From the NCBI GenBank assembly GCA_947396885.1, contig OX377205.1, positions 76,976,969-77,040,968 on the forward strand: a DNA stretch of 64,000 bases. The letters are read 5' to 3'. Numbering within the stretch: position 1 is the first letter of the stretch; each line of letters starts with the position of its first letter. Positions 32,456-43,259 of the stretch are shown one piece after another. This DNA is from Heligmosomoides polygyrus polygyrus (lineage: Eukaryota; Nematoda; Chromadorea; Rhabditida; Heligmosomidae). The notes beneath the pieces were generated by a model, which did no database searches, had not been told where the DNA came from, and saw only the letters and a program-made list of their open reading frames with translations. Made by a program: the position numbers and the translations under genes.

Positions 32456-33474
32456 TTAGGTTGTCCCATAAGTCCCCGCCGTTTTTTTCAACGATTGATT
32501 GCGGATTTCCCCGGCGATCTCTTGCATAGCGCTATACAGCTTTCGAAAGAAAATGATTTGCTCTATCAAAGCATGTATTGCATTTTTTTTCACCATGAAT
32601 TTTTTCAATTTTTAGGTTGTTGAAGTGAAAAGTGAAAAGTGAAAAAGTAGCCATTTGCGCACTTGTTCTCTCCGCTTAGGTTTGTAATTTTTTGCGCAGT
32701 TTTTTTATAGCACTTGTTTTGTACTATAAGAATATGTGTTGGTCCTGTTTTCTTACTTGCCCTTTATTGATTTTTAGGCCATCAAATTGGGAATTCCGAA
32801 TTTTCCGTCCGAATTTTTTACCAAAACTCCGCTTCTGTGGTTGGACTTTTTGCTTGGTGTTACATGTCGTTTGGAAGACGATATCTTGCTTAGTTAGAAT
32901 TTGTGTCGCGTTTATTGACTCATGCTGATTTCTGTCGAATATCAACAACTGAAGAAGGAGAAGGAGTTGTTGGTGAAGACGATTTTTCTCTTTTTGGCAT
33001 TTTGTTGATATTCAATAGAAATCGAGAAACGCGACAAATGTTCTTATAGAGCAAGACATTTTCTTTCGAATGACATAACATCAACCCAAAAAGTCCCACC
33101 ACAAAGCAGGAGCTGTTGGTAAAAACAAATCTTCCCCTTCAGACATCCCAATTTGATGGCCTAAAAATCAATAAAGGACAAGTGAGAAGATAGGACCAAC
33201 ATGTACTCTTGTAGCACAGAACATTGTCTTCCAAATGCTATAAAAATTACAAACCTAAGCGGAGAGAACAAGTGCGCAAATGACTACTTTTCCACTTTTT
33301 CACTTCAACGACCTAAAAATTGACAGAATTCATGATGAAAAAAGAGATGCAATACACGTTTTGATAGAGCAAATCATTCTCTTTCGAATGCTGCATAGCG
33401 CTGTGCAAGAGACCGCCGGGGAATCCGCAATGGATCGTTGAAAAAAAACATTGGGAACTTATGGGACAACCTAA
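32456..33474. mobile_element. Mariner-ended long palindrome (foldback element)
   Basis: The ends are TTAGGTTGTCCCATAAGT and the exact inverse, ACTTATGGGACAACCTAA, with TA on each side, which is the end sequence and target choice of Tc1/mariner elements. The similarity is not limited to the ends. The whole left arm (32456-32946) matches the whole right arm (33004-33474) in reverse, for example GATTGCGGATTTCCCCGGCG, TTGCGCACTTGTTCTCTCCG, CTTTATTGATTTTTAGGCC and GTCGCGTTT, around a 57-bp centre. The arms differ by roughly a fifth of positions plus indels. No transposase is encoded, and the frames on both strands are by-products. Confidence 0.85.
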
Positions 33475-33479
33475 TAGAT

Positions 33480-34540
33480 CAACGCCATGACAACGTCTGA
33501 ACAGGGAGTAAGCCTATTCGTGTATTTACTTTTGTCTTTCCTGCACTCTTTGCGTTACTACACACTCAGGTTTGTGCTTTTAAAAAAGCAGTAGGGCCTT
33601 CGCTCGACGCTTGCTTGTGATGGTTTTTTTGGAATTGTTAGCGACACCGCCCTCAGGAAAACAAAAGAAGAAATAGACTTCTTATAAGTATTCGCCATTT
33701 TTTTAGACAAGCTTCCGTGGAAACCTATTTTCATAGCTTTCAATAGGAGAGCGAGCAGATATTAAGTTATATTCTGTTAAGAAATTTGCCCACAAAAATA
33801 TTGGGAAATAGAAAGTAGAACAGCGGTTAGAGGACAGTGCTTGCCACAGAACCACATTGGGAAAAACCTATAGTCATAGCTCTTAAGTTAGGCTTCAATT
33901 TTGTGGTTGTTTAAAATCTTTAAAAAGGCACCGCTACCGTAATGGTACTTTGCATAGTGATCCCAATCTACTGCTGTAGCTTCTGTGAAGAATTTGAAAT
34001 GAGAAAAATGCAGTACCACTCAACAGGAGTGGACTACGCCGTCAAGAGGGCGGGTGCAGATTTGCCTCCATTTTTTATCAGAAGGTCCTTGTGGAGAAAT
34101 CTAAATTGAATGGCGATTCAAAGGATAAAAATCTTTCTTAACCGGTCACTGCTTTGCAAACGGCTATCTACTTTACCAGAAAGTAGAGCCGCAAGTTCGG
34201 ATGCATGGTTTGGGATGTAAAGCGGTCTGAGCTGGGCAACCGTTCTACATTCAATCTGTCGTCCGTACCATTAGTAGAGAGCTCTGGTACCAATTCTCTC
34301 ATGCGAGACTCATTCGACTTGGTAGGACCCGGACTTGGATTCAGTTGGTGGTCCAAGTGAGACCTTTCGCCGATTGCGCCGCACGGGTTCAAAGCCTATT
34401 GCATTGAAGCCACGTTTAGTTTGCTCATGCTTGAAGCGACGTTTCAGCCTAGAATTTCAACTCCTTACTATAATTTTTTACAGAATCGTCGTATTGGCCG
34501 CTAATGGTGTAATTTTCACACAACAGTTTACTCTACCAAA
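33480..34540. other. Intergenic, nothing recognised
   Basis: Chance frames only. Confidence 0.35.
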
Positions 34541-34544
34541 TGTC

Positions 34545-34690
34545 ATCTGGCGGTCGGAGGAAGCGCCGGCTGTCGCTTGCCCTCTGTCCCGGTCATGCAA
34601 GCCTTCTATCCTTTCGGAGTGGGTGTGTTGGTACCAGACTTGTCTTGAAAGGACAAAACACCGACTTTTGTACCGGTTGACCACCGCAGC
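34545..34690 (+). repeat. TTTATCC SINE, 5' part (forward)
   Basis: GCGCCGGCTGTCGCTTGCCC, CAAGCCTTCTATCCTTTCGG, GTTGGTACCAGACTTGTC and GGTTGACCACCGCAG follow the family order. The copy is cut where the LINE end at 34.69 kb begins. The missing 3' part (TTCAAATTGCCTCCACAAC, GTAGAAGTAGAATGCGTG) resumes at 35230-35300, so the LINE sits inside the SINE. Confidence 0.65.
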
Positions 34691-35215
34691 TTATTCACCT
34701 GTATCACCTGTCGTCCCATTGATCATCGAGATGATCGAGCGGGCAACTCCATTCGTCCCTGTCGCGTGCCAGAGTGCTCCAATGGGGCCTCCTCACTCGA
34801 GAAACGCGAAGAGCTTCATATCGTTCGTTCAGGGTTTTTGACGAACAAGACATCCCGCGGAATCAAGCCGGTGACGGCTCTTGTCCAGCGGATGCGCAAT
34901 ACGTGGTTGGCCCACCTATTTTTCGAAGGATTTGGTCCATGCGACAGCGTCTCTGATTTTCGAACGTCGACGAAGCCCGAAACTTTGGAGACCTTCTATC
35001 CATTGCGTGAGTCGTGTCACTCCGAGCATCGTCCTCTCGACGCGATGCTGATCGCGTGTTCATCCTGCTTTCATATGGCACAGCTCTCTGAGGCATATGT
35101 TAGAGCAGGAATAACAGTGAAGTCGAATAGGGTGGCACGGAGCCGGACGCTCCTCGCTTTCTTCACGGCTCCATTGACTTTCTTGAAAGCTCCCTAAACC
35201 ATCCTTTAACCGCGG
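34690..35215 (-). pseudogene. RTE-like LINE 3' end inserted in a SINE
   Basis: Translating the minus strand in shifting frames gives LINE C-terminal words: RWANHVLR, then IPRDV, then RYEALRVSRVRR, then LARDRDEW. The last residues and non-coding end match the window's first 85 bases. Several stops and frameshifts are present. The insertion separates the two halves of a SINE (34545-34690 and 35230-35300). Confidence 0.6.
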
Positions 35216-35299
35216 CTTATATGGGTCAAAAACACTTTCAAATTGCCTCCACAACATCTCGTAGAAGTAGAATGCGTGAAAAGGATTGATCAACACTGT

Positions 35300-36715
35300 T
35301 CTTCATATTTTGCCTTTGAAAGTCACTATAGCAGCTTTGTTAAGCAACCACATACACGGATCAACACCAGATTAACATGATTTTGTATTGCGATTCTCTG
35401 TTAGTAAACATGTAAAGGCAGCTGATGCACACTGCACCTCTCCAACATCTCATCTTCTGCTGTTAAAGTGGAGCGAAGAGCAGAAGTTCACTTGTACTTC
35501 AATTAGTTCGGTTGTTTTATATTCTTGATGTTCCGTTGATTCTGTTCTAATGTTACGCTAATGGGTAACCCTTCATAAAGCGACTCACGATGAAGACCAT
35601 CGCCCGGAAGTGAACTATTGACCGAGACATGTCAATCGCCGTGATAGGGGCAGGGTGATCGGATTGCAAGTGTTGTTCTGGAGCCCATCGATGGCGCTCT
35701 GGATGGTGGCCGATGGCGCAACCGCCGCGCACCTACCCCTGCCACTGAATGACTGGCGATTGAATTACACGGACAGCCTTTTATACGCGAGGACCTGCCC
35801 ATCCCATCGACATCGATACAGTCCATCTTCCTGAGCAGGTGTGGAGTATTGAAAATTGGAGATGTGAGCTGTTTGCGGACTATGTAGACTCACTCAACTC
35901 CGCTGCAAGTGGAACATTACACCTGATCAGTAGGGCTTCACTGTCAGGAAGGAAATGTTTGGGCAAGGATATGGGCGTTTCCAGACATACTAACGGCAAA
36001 AAATTTATTTAACACCTTCTATTTTACTCTTATTAGGATAAGGATCAGAAACAAGGCGAACAACTGTGTATTTTAACTGTAAGAAAAAATATTATTATGT
36101 AAAAAAGTATAAGGATGCCATAGGTAGATAGACAAACGGTGCACTGTTGGCATGTCAGAAAAAAAAAACCATTAATTCTCTATTACTATATCATGTGTGT
36201 TGTTATTGTTATAGCTGCCAAATGTCTTGTAGGCCAGAAATACTAACATTTGTCGTTTTTAAAAAGGCAAAATTTTAAAATCCAAGCTAACAGAGTTTCT
36301 TGTTAAGTTGGCAACTTCTAGCAAATCGAGTTTTGCAACAATTACCTACATTCCCTTTATATAACAAAGGTGCTTTAGTCGGCTGCCAAGTATGCTGGAA
36401 AACACAAATTTTTAAATAAATTAACTAGTAAGCCCTAATTGCTCATAAACAATGACAAAAATGGAGGGGTCGCTGCTTTTAAAGTAATTACTTCGTGGGG
36501 TACTTCCAGATGCCATCTTCGATTTACATGGCATTAAAGGTTCACTTCAGGTCAGGTTCTATTTGCCTAAAGAAAAATATCACGTTTTCGCCGGGCCTTA
36601 AGGTCGTTTGCTCCCGATCAATTCATGAAAATGAGAAATCAATACAGACGCAGGGTGCATCGCACATTCCTTTACGGATTGTAGTGGGAGTGATGCGTAT
36701 GTCGAATACGTATAT
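35300..36715. other. Intergenic; GC-rich patch 35630-35830
   Basis: The patch at 35630-35830 has a 64-codon minus-strand frame without a family. The rest is AT-rich with no supported feature. Confidence 0.35.
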
Positions 36716-37215
36716 TGTCCAGCAATAACTCGACTGGATTTACCGTTCGAGTCCAGGCCAGGCTAACCCATCGCTCCCAAGAATTGGTTCGAGACTTGTG
36801 TTGGAAGGGTGAAATCCCGATTTGTTTGACGTATGGCCACCACAAGTCATAGTAAAGGCCAATTCAGAGCTTTAACTTTAACTTTAACTTTATTACATGC
36901 ACATAGAGCATGTGAGGTAAGAAAACAACCAAGAAGTACCGGTGATCCTATACGTAACAGTAAACGAAACGGAATGTAAAACAACACAAATGAAGAGAAC
37001 GTGCCTACAATAAAGGAAAAAGGAAAGAGAACATTGCTGCAACACTAACTCAGGAACTACTACGGAATCACTTCAAGTGTTTGTCAAGAACTTTTTTGAA
37101 GCTATTGAGATTGTCAGGAAGCTAAATTGAGCTCACGTTGTCTCAAGGATATCTCGGACTAGTTGAATGCGGACGCATCCCAAAAGAGATAGGAAGGCCC
37201 CAACATTTTTATCGT
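36716..37215 (+). repeat. TTTATCC SINE split by a CR1-like LINE tail
   Basis: The 5' part (CGTTCGAGTCCAGGCCAGG, GAATTGGTTCGAGACTTG, TTGGAAGGGTGAAATCC, GGCCACCACAAGTCA, AGGCCAATTCA) stops near 36867. The 3' part (GCGGACGCATCCCAAAAGAG..TATCCTTCC) resumes near 37165. Between them lies the LINE tail listed next. Confidence 0.6.
36868..37160 (-). mobile_element. CR1-like LINE 3' end
   Basis: On the minus strand a stretch reads LPDNLNSFKKVLDKHLK, the usual last residues of CR1/L2-type LINE proteins, and about 230 bp later it ends in (AAAGTT)n. That hexamer array is visible on the plus strand at 36870-36892 as TTTAAC repeats. It is strongly 5'-truncated. Confidence 0.6.
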
Positions 37216-37458
37216 TTATATGACCGTGTTTTATCCTTCCAGGATAAGCCTGGCTAGAGTTGTTCCCTGAATCCTTTCGTAGGTGGGGGAAGCTGCCTAC
37301 TAAAAAGTGTGAAACCTATTGCTTTTAGGTGATTCCATACAATTTTCTCTATAGCAAACAAACTAGTGGAGGCGATCAGAGACTGAACGCCTGCATCAAA
37401 CACTTCAAGCGAATTTCACTGAATGGTTGGTAAACTGAGGGCGTGTCTTGATAGCGTC

Positions 37459-37516
37459 CTGCAGCGCAGTCGGTGGAGGCGCCGGCTATCGCGTGCATTC
37501 AATTCCAGGTTCTTCT
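37459..37516 (+). repeat. TTTATCC SINE head fragment
   Basis: CAGCGCAGTCGGTGGAGGCG, GGCTATCGCGTGC and ATTCCAGGTTCTTC preserve the tRNA-like boxes; the body is absent. Confidence 0.6.
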
Positions 37517-38044
37517 TTGCAGGAGGAAGATTTCTTAACGATTTTTTCGACGTTTCGGTCTGCCGGGGGCTCAAGATACCAAAAAGAAAGTCAAATAAAG
37601 AATGGAAGCAATATTGGCGATGGGTAATAGAAGTCCACAAAAAATTGGTATAGCCCATGCTCAAAGTATAACTCTATCTTGTATATCAACTACGTTGGGT
37701 TTACAAAATTTTCGTCAGCGTCTATGTTAACTTTTAAGAAAATCAGAAACAAACTAGAATCAATGATTTTGCCGAAATCATGGCTTTAACCAAGTTTTGA
37801 ATGTCAGCAGCTTTCTATGTAATGTTCTCCTCTAAAGGGATGTGGTAAATCCACGGCTACTTTTAGAAAAGAGTCCACTTGCAACTAATTATAAAAATAA
37901 TTTTCAATACTTTGTTTTTATTCGTTTGACCGCACATAAGCGCCTTTTCATGCCATAATTAAAATAGTAAATATTGAGTTTCAGAGTGACACTATTTAAG
38001 CACATGAAAGAGATATGTAATTACTCGGAAGCTCCGAATTTCGT

Positions 38045-38135
38045 CAACGCTCGAGGAACGGAGACACTTTCACACGGACCAAATCGTCGAAAAGTAGGTG
38101 GGCCAGACTCGTTGAGCGTTTGCCAGACACCCACT
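38045..38135 (+). mobile_element. RTE-like LINE fragment
   Basis: GGACCAAATCGTCGAAAAG and TAGGTGGGCCAGACTCG match the minus strand of the 34.69-35.21 kb LINE (GACCAAATCCTTCGAAAAA, TAGGTGGGCCAACC). Only about 90 bp are alike. Confidence 0.5.
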
Positions 38136-38552
38136 TGAAGAGACCGTAACCAGCGGCATAATATGAAGAAAAACCAAAATCGAAACGTCCACCGACACGT
38201 AGATCAGACTTCTTTGTAAATGTTCTAGACGAAGGTTTACCTTGATCATGTCCCTTGAGAGAAGAGGGTACATTTTGTGTAGCGCTCCGGCTCGAGTATA
38301 GTATGACGACGTTGCTGCTGCCTCTTGAGTAATTTAATTTTCAAGAAATCAGCGGGGTACAGGTATTACAGAATCCTTAGAAATGAGAATTTTAGAAAAT
38401 AGATAAATTCCACCGAGCTTTGACAGCTGAGAATTAGCCAACGGATGTTTATGTTTCCAATAGTTTGTCCGTATCGTGACGAATAGAGATCGTTCTGCCT
38501 ACTTGAAGGAAAACAGCTGGTTCATCCAATCGGGTGGTAGTGCAAGCCCCAG

Positions 38553-38852
38553 TTTAGGCTGGGTTGCTCCCCGATCACACAACGGCTGCTGTCCGGTCGA
38601 CGACTCCAGCAGCTTCTGCCAGAGCTCCACTCCAACTCCGCTCGTCGTCGTCACGCAATCCCCGGTCGCTCTGCCGAATATAAACGGAAAGTTCGCTCTC
38701 TTCTCGGCCGGCCTGCGTCTCCGCTCCGCCTTCGCTCTCTCGCAGCCCTCTCGCGGTTACGGTAGCGACGCTCTGCCCCCGACCACTCGCCATAAGTCAG
38801 CTCCAGCTCATCGACACTTCCTAATGGACTCGCAGTTGCTCGCTTTGAAGAG
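38553..38852 (+). CDS. Candidate GC-rich exon upstream of the forkhead exons
   Basis: A frame open from well upstream ends at a strong donor (AAGAG|GTAAGAG at 38853). A CCCCAG at 38547-38552 could be the 3' splice site. The 300-bp segment would encode a Ser/Pro/Leu-rich stretch (SSSFCQSSTPTPLVVVTQS .. ALPPTTRHKSAPAHRHF) and carries ATG at 38824. GC content and codon endings in C or G differ sharply from the flanks, as in the forkhead exons. It leaves two bases of a codon, so it cannot join 43260 directly; an intervening exon would be needed. It may be the 5' exon of the forkhead gene, another gene, or non-coding. Confidence 0.3.
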
Positions 38853-38999
38853 GTAAGAGCCCTTACCGATTGAGTTCGACCGGCGAAGAAGGCAGGACTA
38901 GCTGCTCCCGTGCTGCTTAGCCCGCCGCGCCACAGTTTACATGTCGAGAGATCGAACAAATTGTATAGTTTACATGCGTTTTGTTTATCAAACTTCGTG

Positions 39000-41215
39000 T
39001 ATAATGGCGAAGTTCCTGTGGATTGCTCAGTGTCTTGACGGCGTTTCGATAGGGCGTTTTTTGGCTATCCGACCACAACCTTTTCCTGCAATACATTTCA
39101 TAGTAGAATTTCATATCTTAGCTTCTGCACCTCCTTCTCAAACAGATGCCTTTTGTGTTCAGCTGTCTTATTCAGCAGAAATTTTGCTTTGAGCTTAAGC
39201 TCCTTGTTTTTGCTGTTCTCAAAGCTTTTAGTTCCCGCGTTTCTCGGCCTGAAAATTTGACTGAACTGTATTTCCAGAAGCATAAACGTGCTGCAAGACT
39301 GCTGACATACAGTCTTCTCGACCATAATCTTAACCGCTGTAGTGGTTCCGTCGTCTAGGCTTTGATCTGCTGGTTAACATGAATAAGCAGTAGTATTTTC
39401 CACATATGATAGCTTCAACAAAGCTAATTCGTGCGTGATAAACGCACACGCCTAATTCACTGCTGCGTTGGTTATGCTATGTATGTATTGGTTGGGAAGA
39501 TCTTTATTATTGCAGAAGTGACAAAGGTTTGCTCAATAGCCTTCCTTGCCAGCAAAGAATGGATAGTGTTTTTCTAAGGCCGCAAATATCAGTCTTGCTA
39601 AAGGGACTAAATAAGCTAGCCAATTATTATTCTGTCACTGAAACTCTGTTTTTAAAAAATTCTTTATACTCCTAAAACACCCCCGAGGTGCTCCAGTTAA
39701 AAGTGAAAATGTAAAAGCTCTATTATTGAAACGCTGTTGCTCGTACATAGGTACGCTAATGCAGAGCGTATTCAAAATGATTTACATACATGGAAGCAGT
39801 TTTAGAGTAATAGGTCCTCTCTGACATTGATAAAAACAATTAGTCCGTTAGGAAATTAGAAATTAGAAGGATGCAGAAGTTTCACAGTCAATTTAAACGA
39901 GTAGATGTTGCGTTCAAACCTACACATTCGTCAAATCTGTGGGTGGAAGATGCTTCGAACATTTCGTGTACTTCATCATATTTATGACTTTGGCTTTCCC
40001 CATATCGTTAATTCTGCTTTATCTATGTAACGGCAAGCTGAAAAATGTAGTTGGCGTAGAATTTCTGTAGCAGAGATCGTTCTGCAATACTATACATGGT
40101 CTACACGACTGACAGATCGTTCTTAACTTTCTGGAGGTAACTTTACTAATGATGGTCTAATTATGGTGGCTCTTCATCTTTTAATCGGTATTCCCACCCC
40201 ATTTTGACTTCAAAGCTAGATATCTTTGCGAATTGATCACTGCGAGGCACGTAATATATACCGTTTTAAAACTTTGTCTGCAGATCATGTTCAGATTTGT
40301 TTCCTGGCGTATTAACACTCGCTGTGATTCTAAAAATAAGCGATAGACTTAATTGGATGTTTGGTAGTGAATTAATTGACACCCTTTTCAGCAGCATTCA
40401 TGCATGTCAGTTAAAGTTTAGGATGCACGTTTCCTTTCCACAAAACCCACTCTCATGTTTACGCTGCACTGTTGGTACCGCACACTAACATTGTGTGAGC
40501 GCTACACCTTCTTGCAGGCAATTGCTTTTTCGAAACCTGCTGCATTCCCTTTGCTACATATTGAAGGAGTTATTTCTCATGTATCATTTATCATCCAACA
40601 CTTCAATCACTTCTTTGTTAGAATTCAGCTAAACATAAATTTAAAGAAACGAGTGATCCTAACGTCTGTAATAAACTGGTGTAAATAGCATTTTTTTTCA
40701 CGCTTGTAGAGGTCATCCAAGCTTATGAGGCCCAGTTAGATAACACATCAGAAGGATGTTCACAGGATTTAAGTGTGTTTCGGTATGCCCTACTCTACTT
40801 ATAAAAAAGTAAAAACTGCTTATCACGGTAGGTAACTTTAAGCTATGTATAGCCTTCAAATTTCAAGATACAGATGCGAGAAAATGGAGATGCAAAGCCA
40901 GGAATTGCTTTTCGTCTGATCAGTCGTGCAAGATGTGGGCATACATAGAAGCCGCCTCCAGTCTCTTTTTCGCACCCCAAATAATTCTGCCGATAGAATT
41001 TCCTTTTCGAATTTTGAAAAACTGTGTACCACGTATTAAGATACAGAACAGATCACGGCATTCGACGTTAGTCTTAATATGAGTGGATTCATGTGTTCTC
41101 CTAGTCTTTGATTGCCTCACGATATTTGCGCTGATATCAAATCCCTTGCAACATATTACCCAATATTAGTCATATATTGATAATATTTCAACACTCCGTT
41201 TTTCCAAGGGCAATA
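39000..41215. other. Probable intron or intergenic DNA, nothing recognised
   Basis: AT-rich, with chance frames only. If the exon at 38553-38852 belongs to the forkhead gene, this is intronic. Confidence 0.35.
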
Positions 41216-41219
41216 CTAC

Positions 41220-41495
41220 AAGACGCCGGCTGTCGCCCGCAACCCAAATGAAGTTGTTGGTTCTGCTCTTAACCGAGCCAACAAAACCATGTCATCCTCC
41301 AGGCTCGACGGACTTGCATCAGCCTGACCGTAGGTGTAGAGCCCCAAATTGCCTATCAGTTAGCTGCTGTAGGGGTTAAGGCAATGGGTAGGCCAAGCAC
41401 ACATCCAAATGCCGTCTAGGACACCGCATAGATGTAGAATGCGCGTCTCCTTCCAAAAATGGCTTACTTAGCGCCTCTTAATCTCTTCATCCTTG
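41220..41495 (+). repeat. TTTATCC SINE (forward, worn)
   Basis: ACGCCGGCTGTCGCCCGCAA, ATCAGCCTGACC, GTTAGCTGCTGTAGG, GGCCAAGCACACATCC, GCATAGATGTAGAATGCGCG and GCGCCTCTTAATCTCTTC follow the family order with heavy divergence. Confidence 0.55.
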
Positions 41496-41934
41496 TTTTT
41501 CTAAAGAAATTTAGTTAACAAGCCAAGCACTATGTAATGCTGTCAGCCAAGTTTAGTTCACTCATGAAAACTACTCATTCCTGTTATCACATTATAAGAT
41601 TATCTATTAGTCTACTGTCATATCATTCTTTTCAACGCCAAGCCACAGACGGTGGAATGATGTCTTATCCAGTACAAAGCTCAAACCCAGCGCCTGCGAA
41701 TGGTTTGGGTATGATTTCTCGTGTGGGTGAATTACACCTTCCAAATTCCTCCGACTGGTGAAATACCGCTATTGATACTGTCGTCCGTAGATGGCGTTTG
41801 ACGGAGTTTTCAGTCAACTACACTCTCGTTGTTGGGCAGCTGAGACGCACCTAGAAGTGGAATATATCAGATCCTGCGAATCAAGATCTATAATCCACCA
41901 ATAAATAACATAACGAACAAAAATGATCATTGGC

Positions 41935-42175
41935 CTTTGAGGCTTCGCAAACTGTCAGAAGGATGTTTCGTTACGATCAAAACTCTTGCGCCAGGCGGAA
42001 CTCGAACCTGCCCCTTCTGTTTTCTGCGCAGCGATACCTTACACCACCAGCACTGTATGACCAGAAAGGCACATCCACGATATCTCCCTAGAAGCAATCA
42101 CCTATCAGACCTCACCCGTCATATCGAGATGATCCGAACGCTGATATCAGCATAGAACCGATTAAGCTGAAGGCC
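41935..42175 (-). repeat. SINE with full tRNA-like head (reverse), copy at 42 kb
   Basis: It is related to the copies at 54.2-54.7 kb. The tRNA-like part is 41987-42053 on the minus strand. Flanking words GATGTTTCGTTACGATC and ATCAGCATAGAACCGATTAAG match the 54-kb copies on both sides, so the repeat body extends beyond the tRNA-like part. Confidence 0.6.
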
Positions 42176-43259
42176 TCCGTAGAAATGATGTTTCTTCATT
42201 TTTGCTTAAGCCTAATCCTAAGCTTCGCAAGCTGTCGCAAATTTTCGAATTTATCCTGGTCATAGGGAGCACCGCTAGAAAAGCAATGTAAACACTAATG
42301 GTGTGAGCTATCCCAACCAGAAAGTAGCCATTTAATATCTTTTCGTAGATCATAGGATCGTGGTTGTAAAATAATTTACCCAACAATCTCCAAGCTCCCT
42401 TTTCGTAACCCAATAATTTTACCAATAATCTTTTACCCAAAAATCTTATCATCATTTGCTAAGCCAAGTAAGCAATCCATACCAGTAGAATACATCCAAC
42501 AATTCTAGATGATCACATGGTGTTTTTTGTTTTGGGGACACACAGTTTCTGTCGTTGAGCACAGAAACAGCTAGCATTTAGGCAAACGGCAGCCTGCTGA
42601 AGTGGAGGTAGATGGTTTTACAGCATGTTAAACATCTAACGTCTCATGTTTCAAGGTGTTTAGCTGAGGAGCTGGCAACCAGTAATTAGATGGGCCACTA
42701 CACAGAAGTCATCCGCATATATTATAAGATATAGAACCATTAATTCTAAATTCAAAAGCAGAAATCTCTTGACACCTCCCATGCGTATCCCAGCCATGTA
42801 ATCTCTCTTTCAGATTCTGTAAATTGGTAGCAATGCAGTTTGAAGAAGTAGAACACTGACTTTTACTGCAAAAGGCTGCAAGAACGTGGGACATACATAT
42901 ATGTATATGTCTAGGAAGAAGATGCATTTACAGTGCTTCGACTTTCTCGCAGAAGTAGAATACATCCCATTTCCCGCAACGGATTGGTAATAACTTACCT
43001 TTTGCATTCTTTCGTTCTTTCATTCGGTTTCCAGGGTCAGCCGTTCATAAGCCTTTCAAGAATTAAGGATTCTTCCTAAAAACGATGTTTAAAATCCTAC
43101 AGCCAATCTTTTTACAGTGGTTCGTTTTCTTCCCTGGCATGTTCTCTGGAACCGTTAGCCGTGAAAAGCGAGGAAACCGAAGAGGAGGAGGTAAATAACT
43201 GCAAAAGCAGAAAATGGAAAATGATTTGAATTTTCTGACTTTATCACTTCCATGCTTAG

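Noticed and set aside
32692..33102. Frames inside the mariner-ended palindrome
   Set aside because: Both arms give related frames because they are inverted copies; no transposase motif (no DDD/DDE blocks) is present.
38575..38959. Minus-strand frames of 72 and 102 codons, Arg/Glu-rich
   Set aside because: The plus strand has the strong donor at 38853 and better codon bias; the minus frames have no splice support.
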